44,664 bases of DNA, taken from positions 1 through 44,664 of the forward strand of contig NTKH01000004.1 in NCBI GenBank assembly GCA_002457645.1. Reading direction: 5' to 3'. The notes beneath the pieces were generated by a model, which was not told the DNA's origin, did no database searches, and saw only the letters and a program-made list of their open reading frames with translations. Numbering within the stretch: position 1 is the first letter of the stretch; the number at the start of each line of letters is the position of its first letter. Shown one piece after another: positions 35,067 to 42,337 of the stretch. The stretch is from Bacteroidetes bacterium MED-G20. GTDB lineage: Bacteria; Bacteroidota; Bacteroidia; Flavobacteriales_D; Parvicellaceae. A program made the translations under genes and the position numbers.

Positions 35067-36827
35067 TTAATGCTCTTCTTCATTGTCGTCTAATGGAACG
35101 TTTTGAGGCACAAAATCTTTTTCTTTTCCTGGTTTGCTGTAATCATATGGCCACCTGTGAACTATGGGTATTTCACCTATCCAATTACCATGGACATGTT
35201 CTACAGGTGTAGTCCACTCTAATGAATTGGAATTCCATGGATTTTGAGAAGATCTAGGGCCTCTAAAAATACTATAGAAAAAATTGAAAAAGAAAATAAC
35301 TTGAGCAATTACACCTACGCTGGCAAAAATAGAGATCAAAATATTAAGATCTAAGAAATGATCAAACATAGGAAAATTTGTGTTTTCATAATATCTTCTA
35401 GGTAGACCTCCTTCACCAAGAAAATGCATTGGAAGAAAAACACCATAACCACATATAATTGTTATCCAAAAATGAACCATTCCCATTCTCTTATTCATCG
35501 CCTTACCATACATTTTAGGGAACCAATGATATATTCCTGCAAACATTCCTAAAATGGCTGTCATCCCCATCACAATATGGAAATGTCCCACCACAAAATA
35601 AGTATCATGCTGAGAAATATCTAAGGCAGAATCTGCTAGAATTATTCCAGTTACACCACCAGAAATAAAAGTAGAAACAGAACCTATACAAAATAGCATG
35701 GCAGGTGTCATAACTACATTACCTTTCCAAATAGTAGTAATATAATTGAACGCCTTAACAGCTGAGGGTATAGCAATTAGTAATGTTGTAAAGGTGAAAA
35801 CACCTCCTAAAAAAGGATTCATTCCTGTTAAAAACATATGATGCCCCCAAACAATAAAAGAAAGAAATCCGATAGCTAACATTGAGCCTATCATGGCTCG
35901 ATAACCAAAAATTGGTTTTCTAGCACATGTAGAAATAATTTCTGAAGTCATACCCAATGCAGGCAATAAAATGATGTATACTTCAGGATGACCTAAAAAC
36001 CAGAATAAATGTTCATATAAAATTGGACTTCCCCCTGTTGCGTCTAATGCCCCAGATGATGTGACAATATCACTCATATAAAAACTGGTTCCAAAACTTC
36101 TGTCCATTAAAAGTAGAACTGCTGCTGATAATAAAACCGGGAAGGAAAGAACACCAAGAATAGCAGTAATAAAGAATGCCCAAATTGTCAATGGAAGCCT
36201 TGTCATTGTCATTCCTTTAGTTCTAAGATTCAAAATGGTAACGATATAGTTAATTCCCCCAATTAGTGAGGATGCAATAAAGACTGTCATTGATAATAGC
36301 CACAGTGTCATTCCAAGACCAGATCCTGGTTGAAACTCAGCTAAAACACTTAATGGAGGATAAACAGTCCAACCAGCCATAGCAGGTCCAGTTTCTATAA
36401 AAAGAGAGGCTGCCATCAGTAGACTTGAAAGAAAGAATAACCAATATGCCACCATGTTTAAAAGACCCGAGGCCATATCTCTAGCTCCTACTTGAAGAGG
36501 GATTAATAAGTTAGAAAAGGTTCCTGAAAGACCCCCCGTTAAAACAAAGAAAACCATAATAGTTCCATGAAGTGTAACTAGACCCAAATACCAGTTACTG
36601 TCTAAAAGACCATCTGGAGCTGCGTCTGATCCAAGTATCGCTTCTAAAAGTGGGAACTTTTCATCAGGCCAACCTAACTTCATCCTAAACAATGCGGATA
36701 AGGTTATTCCAATAGCTCCCATAAAGATTGCAGTTAACAAATACTGTTTTGCAATCATTTTATGATCTTGGCTAAAAATATACTTTGTTATAAAACTTTC
36801 TTTGTGATGATGTGTGTCGTGCGCCAT
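35067..36827 (-). CDS. ctaD: cytochrome c oxidase subunit I (aa3 type)
   Basis: 586 residues, the catalytic heme-copper subunit with about twelve membrane helices. Visible ligands: LHGTIMVFF (low-spin heme His), WFLGHPEVYIILLP (CuB His with the cross-linked Tyr), VWGHHMFLTG (CuB His pair) and HDTYFVVGHFHIVMG (heme His). A His-rich cytoplasmic start (AHDTHHHKE) is present. ATG at 36827, 29 bases after ctaC. Oxygen reduction here pairs with the act genes upstream, which should deliver electrons from quinol. Subunit III is not seen in the window. A hairpin after the gene probably ends most transcripts. Confidence 0.97.
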   Translation of the reverse strand: MAHDTHHHKESFITKYIFSQDHKMIAKQYLLTAIFMGAIGITLSALFRMKLGWPDEKFPLLEAILGSDAAPDGLLDSNWYLGLVTLHGTIMVFFVLTGGLSGTFSNLLIPLQVGARDMASGLLNMVAYWLFFLSSLLMAASLFIETGPAMAGWTVYPPLSVLAEFQPGSGLGMTLWLLSMTVFIASSLIGGINYIVTILNLRTKGMTMTRLPLTIWAFFITAILGVLSFPVLLSAAVLLLMDRSFGTSFYMSDIVTSSGALDATGGSPILYEHLFWFLGHPEVYIILLPALGMTSEIISTCARKPIFGYRAMIGSMLAIGFLSFIVWGHHMFLTGMNPFLGGVFTFTTLLIAIPSAVKAFNYITTIWKGNVVMTPAMLFCIGSVSTFISGGVTGIILADSALDISQHDTYFVVGHFHIVMGMTAILGMFAGIYHWFPKMYGKAMNKRMGMVHFWITIICGYGVFLPMHFLGEGGLPRRYYENTNFPMFDHFLDLNILISIFASVGVIAQVIFFFNFFYSIFRGPRSSQNPWNSNSLEWTTPVEHVHGNWIGEIPIVHRWPYDYSKPGKEKDFVPQNVPLDDNEEEH

Positions 36828-36856
36828 TTAAGTATTATTTATTACAAATTTACAAA

Positions 36857-38158
36857 TCATAGAGATGCTTGTTCTTTTGTCTTACTCCAATTAACCTCTT
36901 GCCCAGAAAAGGTTAAACGTTTATTATCTCCATTATTTTCTATCCAGTTATTAAATTCTTCTTGTGTTTCTACAATTACCTTGAGTTGCATATTAGAGTG
37001 ACCAGCACCACAGATCTTATTACACATTAATACATAATCAAATAAGACTCTTTCTTCTTCTTCTCCAATTCTTCTTTTTCTTTCATTATGAATAACATTT
37101 ATATTTTCCCAATGCTTTATTACATCAGGGTCAGCTCTCATTTCTTCAGTAGTTATAGTAGGAGTAAGCGCAAAACTTGTTTCCATCCCTGGGACTGCAT
37201 TAATTTGAGCTCTAAAATGAGGAAACCATGGACAATGAATAACATCTTTTGACCTAAATTTAAAAGTATAAGGTTGATTTTTCACTAAATGAATCTCTTG
37301 AACTATTATATCATCGTCGCTAGATTCATAAACAGTTGAATTACCGTTTTTTCTATCTATCGATGCTTCAATTCTATATTTTCTTCTTTTATTTCTATCC
37401 AGTTCTTCTTGCAATTTATCAACTTTCGAGTCAGGTAACAAATACTTTCCTTCAGCATTAATGTTGTTTGAAAGGGTAGAGTCAATATCATTAACTCTTT
37501 GATCTATTTCATTGTAGGTTTCTGTAATAGTTTTTTGAGTAATCACTCCAAGTGGATTGGTTGCAGAAACCATTTTATAGTCAGCTTTTCCAAGAGTATT
37601 ATCCACACCTGAATACCTGACAATCCACCCAAATTGATAAGCATAAACTTCAACTACTTCACCTTTTTCCTGATTATACATAATTTTATTCCAAGTCATT
37701 AACCCGTATATAACAATAAAAGCCAGTGCAATTGCTGGAACAATAGTCCATACAGCCTCTAACTTATTGTTATGAGGGTAATATAAAGCAGTTCTTTCCT
37801 CTCGATAATAGTATTTCCATGAAAAGCCAAATAATAAGGTATTTGTAATAAAAAAAACTGGAAGTATAATCCACCAATTAAACATTAGTAACTGGTCAAT
37901 TTCTTGTCCATGCTCAGTAGCGGCAGTATAAAGTCCTGAATTAGAGCCGTATTTAGCAATTAACCATATTACAAATCCAAAGAATGCTATCATGAAAATC
38001 AGCATTAGATTAGCCATCAACATATTTTCGCTTCTGGAAACTTTTTCTTGTGATTTTTCTCCCCTTACTTTTGCAGCAAGGTCATATACTTTCATTAATT
38101 GCACTAAGGCAATAAAGAAAAGAGCTACAGTAATTATAATTATAAACTTAATTTCCAT
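36857..38158 (-). CDS. ctaC: cytochrome c oxidase subunit II with CuA site
   Basis: 433 residues, larger than typical subunit II. Three to four membrane helices occupy the first 160 residues, including an additional N-terminal one (MEIKFIIIITVALFFIALVQ). The CuA domain has VIHCPWFPHFRAQINAVPGM and CNKICGAGHSNM, with ligands Cys379, Cys383, His387 and Met390. Between NPLGVITQKT and the strand VQEIHLVKNQ lies a charged helical insertion of about 70 residues (roughly 195-270) absent from proteobacterial subunit II. No heme-binding Cys-x-x-Cys-His is fused. Twelve bases after actF, so the oxidase is cotranscribed with alternative complex III. Confidence 0.96.
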   Translation of the reverse strand: MEIKFIIIITVALFFIALVQLMKVYDLAAKVRGEKSQEKVSRSENMLMANLMLIFMIAFFGFVIWLIAKYGSNSGLYTAATEHGQEIDQLLMFNWWIILPVFFITNTLLFGFSWKYYYREERTALYYPHNNKLEAVWTIVPAIALAFIVIYGLMTWNKIMYNQEKGEVVEVYAYQFGWIVRYSGVDNTLGKADYKMVSATNPLGVITQKTITETYNEIDQRVNDIDSTLSNNINAEGKYLLPDSKVDKLQEELDRNKRRKYRIEASIDRKNGNSTVYESSDDDIIVQEIHLVKNQPYTFKFRSKDVIHCPWFPHFRAQINAVPGMETSFALTPTITTEEMRADPDVIKHWENINVIHNERKRRIGEEEERVLFDYVLMCNKICGAGHSNMQLKVIVETQEEFNNWIENNGDNKRLTFSGQEVNWSKTKEQASL

Positions 38159-38170
38159 AATTTTTTAAAA

Positions 38171-39685
38171 TTAATATTCATGGTGTTTACTTTCTTCTAA
38201 AAACGGGTGATTTTTCTGTAATAATGGTGCCTTAGAAATAGCATTAAGAACAGTATACACGAAAATGCCTAAAAACATTAGGAACATGCCTATTTCTAAT
38301 AATCCGATTTCCCACTGATCAAATAAGGTGCCTGGCATTACCATATTAAATACATCAAACCAATGGCCAATAAATATCATTAAGCCAATAACTATAAGAA
38401 ATCCAGCAGATCGTTTGGTGTCTCTTGACATAAAAAATACCATCGGGAAAAAGAAGTTGACAATAAATGTTCCAAAGAATAACAGTTTGTAGTTTTCAAT
38501 TCTTTCAGTGAAATAAATCACTTCTTCTGGAATATTTGAATACCAAATTAACATGAACTGAGAAAACCATAAATAACTCCAGAGAAAACTTAAAGCAAAC
38601 ATATATTTACCTACATCATGAATGTGGCTTTCATTAACAAAAGGTAAGTATCCAGATTTTCTTAAATAAAGCGTAATCATCATTACCATAATCATTCCGC
38701 TTAACCATATCCCTGAAAAAACATACCAACCAAATAAAGTACTAAACCAATGAGTATCAATAGACATAATGAAATCCCATGACATAGTAGAAGAAAACAC
38801 GGCAAAGAAAACTAAAAATAAAGCTCCTCTTCTATACATTTTAAAATGAGTTGTTGTACCACCTTCCGAATCCTCTTGTCTTGATTTCTTTTTAAACCAC
38901 CTTAAAAACAAAACAAAAGTAGTAAAGTATGCTGCAACTCTTATCCAGAAAAAAGGGATATTCAAATAAGCTTTTTTTCCATAAATTATGGGATCAAAAT
39001 GACTTGAATTAGGATTAAGTAAATCAGAATCCATCCACGGATATATGTGGTGAATTCCAAGAGAACCTGCTATAAATACTACTACTAAAACACCCATACC
39101 TATAGGCATTGCAGTCATGATTCCCTCAGTGACTCTCAATAAAACTACACCCCATCCAGATTCAGTAGCATAATGTAAAGCCAGAAAGAATAAAGCTCCT
39201 AGAGCAATTCCAAAAAAGAAAAATCCATTGACCAGTAAATTAGACCAGAATCTTCTTAAACCTGAATCAAAAAAAGAAACTTCACCGCTTTCTACTTTAT
39301 TGACTAAAATGTCAGCACCACTTTCATGATTAGATAAAAGTGAACTGTTGTGATTTTCTAGATGTTTTATATGAATATTCCAATTAAAAGTTGGACCATG
39401 ATGGGCGTGGGAATCTTCTAGATGTTCAATGTGACTGCTGCCATGAGATGCATCATGAAAATCTAATTCATATCCAGACATCTTATTTTTGATACTTTCT
39501 TTTAGATTGTCCTGAGATTCAACATCAGCATGACCGTTATATATTATTTCAACAGTATGATTATCTACTTTTTTTGCATAAACATATTCTTTTTGTTGAG
39601 AAAAACCAATAACCAATAATACCAAACCAACTATTGCAAGGCCAAGGGTTACTTTTTTTGCTTTATCTGAAATTGTATAGTTCAT
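38171..39685 (-). CDS. actF: alternative complex III subunit ActF (NrfD-like membrane protein)
   Basis: 504 residues with about ten membrane helices; family features include WSNLLVNGFFFFGIALGALF, MSWDFIMSIDTHWFSTLFGWYVF, LWFSQFMLIWYSNIPEEV and NFFFPMVFFMSRDTKR. In alternative complex III, ActF sits beside ActC in the membrane part that oxidises quinol. Between helices 1 and 2 is a soluble loop with many histidines (HDASHGSSHIEHLEDSHAHH and beyond, about residues 77-125). ATG at 39685, 6 bases after actE. It directly precedes the oxidase genes. Confidence 0.94.
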   Translation of the reverse strand: MNYTISDKAKKVTLGLAIVGLVLLVIGFSQQKEYVYAKKVDNHTVEIIYNGHADVESQDNLKESIKNKMSGYELDFHDASHGSSHIEHLEDSHAHHGPTFNWNIHIKHLENHNSSLLSNHESGADILVNKVESGEVSFFDSGLRRFWSNLLVNGFFFFGIALGALFFLALHYATESGWGVVLLRVTEGIMTAMPIGMGVLVVVFIAGSLGIHHIYPWMDSDLLNPNSSHFDPIIYGKKAYLNIPFFWIRVAAYFTTFVLFLRWFKKKSRQEDSEGGTTTHFKMYRRGALFLVFFAVFSSTMSWDFIMSIDTHWFSTLFGWYVFSGIWLSGMIMVMMITLYLRKSGYLPFVNESHIHDVGKYMFALSFLWSYLWFSQFMLIWYSNIPEEVIYFTERIENYKLLFFGTFIVNFFFPMVFFMSRDTKRSAGFLIVIGLMIFIGHWFDVFNMVMPGTLFDQWEIGLLEIGMFLMFLGIFVYTVLNAISKAPLLQKNHPFLEESKHHEY

Positions 39686-39691
39686 TTTATA

Positions 39692-40372
39692 TTATTTATT
39701 ATCTTCTAGATTTTCAGAAATTAGTTCTTCTAAGTTAATATCTCCATCAAACTGCATTGTCCTTACATACATTGCCACTTTCCATCTTTCATCTTTGTTA
39801 AGCTGTGAAGCATGTGGCCCCATTGCATTTTTTCCATGCGTAATGGTATGAAAAACAGATCCTGGTTTTCTATCTTTTAATGTGTTATAAGCCGGCGGAG
39901 CTGCAGGATAACCTCCTATTGTAATTGTTTTACCGTCTCCGTTTCCCTTTTCTCCGTGACAATGAGCACAAAACAATCCATAAAGTCGCTTTCCTTCAGC
40001 AATGTTTTTTTCTTGTATTGAGGAATTTATATAATAATTTACAGGAAGGGAAACCTCTTCTCCTGCTCTAATTCTTTCTTCTTCAGATGCCCCATAATAA
40101 AACGGCATATTGATTTCAGATATTTTCTTATTTCTACTAAAGGGTATAGTCCCTTTTGATGGAATTCTTGCTGAAATAGTGTTCTTTAATGAATCATTAG
40201 TTTTATCTCCTACCAAACCATAATCAAGATATGCTTCAATGGCTTGAGACCGAAACATGTCATCTACATATTCGTAGCCTGGAGAGTCAGGATCTTTAAC
40301 ACATGAGTTTAGAACTGTAAACACTAGTGTTATAAAGAAAAGTTTAAATAAGGAAACAATTAACTTATTCAT
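39692..40372 (-). CDS. actE: alternative complex III monoheme cytochrome c lipoprotein ActE
   Basis: 226 residues. A lipobox (VFTVLNSC, Cys24) anchors it to the membrane. DMFRSQAIEAYLDYG and the repeated PFYYGASEEERIRAGEEV are typical of ActE; the single heme site is CAHCHG with a downstream NAMGPHASQL supplying the axial Met. It passes electrons from the ActB/ActA part of the complex toward the oxidase. Its ATG overlaps the actD stop (ATGA). Confidence 0.94.
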   Translation of the reverse strand: MNKLIVSLFKLFFITLVFTVLNSCVKDPDSPGYEYVDDMFRSQAIEAYLDYGLVGDKTNDSLKNTISARIPSKGTIPFSRNKKISEINMPFYYGASEEERIRAGEEVSLPVNYYINSSIQEKNIAEGKRLYGLFCAHCHGEKGNGDGKTITIGGYPAAPPAYNTLKDRKPGSVFHTITHGKNAMGPHASQLNKDERWKVAMYVRTMQFDGDINLEELISENLEDNK

Positions 40373-40905
40373 AATATATTTTTTTCTTCAATCTCAATAA
40401 AGCCCGTATCTTTTATAAGCTTAGATAAATCTTTTTCAGGTACATGTGAGTTCTCTGAAGTTTTTATTTCCATGATAAATTTGTCGTCAGTAGTTCTTGG
40501 ATCAGGATTTCTTGGTGGCATTCCGGGTAGTGTTTTATTTCTAATTAAATAAGTAATTGCCATGCCATGGGCAGCACATAATACAGTAAATTCAAAAAAT
40601 ATGGGAACAAATGACAACATATTTTCCCTTAAACTAAAGTTGGGTTTACCGCCAATATTCATGGGCCAGTCAATAATCATCATATATCTTATTCCAATTA
40701 TAGCTAACATAGTGCCAGTAAGGCCATATAAAAAAGCTGTAATAGCTAATCGTGTATGTTCCACCCCAATTATTGCGTCTATTCCGTGCAATGGCATAGG
40801 AGAATAAACATCAGAAACTTTAACCTTGTTGGCTACTAAATGCTTGGCTCCGTCCATCAGCTTATCATCATCATCATACATTGCGAATATTACTTTATCT
40901 GCCAT
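40369..40905 (-). CDS. actD: alternative complex III subunit ActD (DUF3341)
   Basis: 178 residues. An N-terminal soluble part (VIFAMYDDDDKLMDGAKHL, then VYSPMPLHGID) is followed by two membrane helices (about residues 53-78 and 89-118), the standard ActD layout. PGMPPRNPDPRTTDDKFI near the C-terminus is conserved. A structural subunit joining membrane and periplasmic parts. ATG at 40905, 9 bases after actC; overlaps actE by four bases. Confidence 0.93.
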   Translation of the reverse strand: MADKVIFAMYDDDDKLMDGAKHLVANKVKVSDVYSPMPLHGIDAIIGVEHTRLAITAFLYGLTGTMLAIIGIRYMMIIDWPMNIGGKPNFSLRENMLSFVPIFFEFTVLCAAHGMAITYLIRNKTLPGMPPRNPDPRTTDDKFIMEIKTSENSHVPEKDLSKLIKDTGFIEIEEKNIL

Positions 40906-40914
40906 AATTAGTTT

Positions 40915-42324
40915 TTAATGGGCTGAGTGTTTATCCCAATAACCTTTTCCTTTTCCATATCCCTCTTTGTAATTTTTACCTGAGGACTTCAAAATAGTTT
41001 TAAGTTCTGCTATGGGCAAAACAGGGAAATATCTTGAGAATAATAAATAAAAAACAAAAAATATTCCTAGAGTTCCCATGTAGACGCCAATGTCAACCCA
41101 TGTTGGATGAAAATAAGTCCATGATGATGGAACATAGTCTCTATGAAGGGATGTAACAATAATTACAAATCTTTCAAACCACATTCCTATATTAATAATA
41201 ATGGACATGAAAAAAGAAAACATTAGACTAGTTCTAAGTTTTTTAAACCAAAATAATTGGGGTGAGATGACATTACAGGTCATCATCGCCCAGTAAGACC
41301 ACCAGTATGGTCCGGTAGCTCGATTTAAAAATGCATAGGACTCGTATTCTACTCCAGAATACCAAGAAACAAATAATTCAGTTATATAAGCTACCCCTAC
41401 AATAGAACCAGTTACGATAATTACAATGTTCATGTACTCAATATGTTTGACGTGTAGGTATGCTTCTAACTTATAAGCTTTTCTTAATATCAACATTAAA
41501 GTCTGTACCATTGCAAAACCTGAAAATACTGCTCCAGAAACAAAATAGGGTGGAAAAATTGTAGTATGCCAACCAGGAATTACAGAAGTTGCAAAGTCAA
41601 ACGAAACAATTGAATGAACAGAGAATACTAATGGAGTAGCTAGACCTGCCAAAACTAAAGACACTTGCTCGAATCTGTTCCACGCTTTCGCATCTCCAGT
41701 CCATCCAAAACTTAAAATTCTGTAAGCTTTTTTAAATATAGGCTTGGTTACTCTGTCTCGAATTGTTGCAAAATCTGGAATAAGTCCTATATACCAAAAA
41801 ACTAAAGAAACAGAAAGATAAGTTGAAATAGCAAATACATCCCAAAGCAAGGGAGAATTAAAATTAACCCAAAGAGATCCAAACTGGTTGGGAAGTGGAA
41901 ATACCCAATAACCTAACCAAAGTCGTCCCATATGAATTAGTGGAAATAAACCTGCCATGAAAACAGCAAAAATAGTCATGGCCTCTGCAGCTCTATTTAT
42001 AGCAAATCTCCACTTTTGTCTGAATAAAAGTAGTACTGCAGAGATTAAAGTTCCTGCATGACCAATCCCTACCCACCAAACGAAATTAGTAATATCCCAT
42101 GCCCATCCAACAGTTTTATTCAAACCCCAAACCCCAACACCTGTTCCTAATAAATAAACAATGCATCCAATACCCCAAAGTGCTATTATTATGGAAATTG
42201 TAAACAATAAATACCATAATTTTGGAGCCTTTGCTTCAATTGGACGGATAATATCATCGGTAATATCTTTATAAGATTTATCTCCTAAAATAAGTGGTAA
42301 TCGTATATCTGATTCTTTATGCAT
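40915..42324 (-). CDS. actC: alternative complex III subunit ActC (NrfD-like)
   Basis: 469 residues with about ten membrane helices. NrfD/PsrC-family hallmarks are WWVGIGHAGTLISAVLLLFRQKWR, AEAMTIFAVFMAGLFPLIHMGR and VHSIVSFDFATSVIPGWHTTIFPPYFV, split over several helices; these line the quinol-binding and proposed proton path. The C-terminus (GYGKGKGYWDKHSAH) is hydrophilic. It starts 13 bases after actB and ends 9 bases before actD. Confidence 0.95.
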   Translation of the reverse strand: MHKESDIRLPLILGDKSYKDITDDIIRPIEAKAPKLWYLLFTISIIIALWGIGCIVYLLGTGVGVWGLNKTVGWAWDITNFVWWVGIGHAGTLISAVLLLFRQKWRFAINRAAEAMTIFAVFMAGLFPLIHMGRLWLGYWVFPLPNQFGSLWVNFNSPLLWDVFAISTYLSVSLVFWYIGLIPDFATIRDRVTKPIFKKAYRILSFGWTGDAKAWNRFEQVSLVLAGLATPLVFSVHSIVSFDFATSVIPGWHTTIFPPYFVSGAVFSGFAMVQTLMLILRKAYKLEAYLHVKHIEYMNIVIIVTGSIVGVAYITELFVSWYSGVEYESYAFLNRATGPYWWSYWAMMTCNVISPQLFWFKKLRTSLMFSFFMSIIINIGMWFERFVIIVTSLHRDYVPSSWTYFHPTWVDIGVYMGTLGIFFVFYLLFSRYFPVLPIAELKTILKSSGKNYKEGYGKGKGYWDKHSAH

Positions 42325-42337
42325 TTTAATATTCTAT

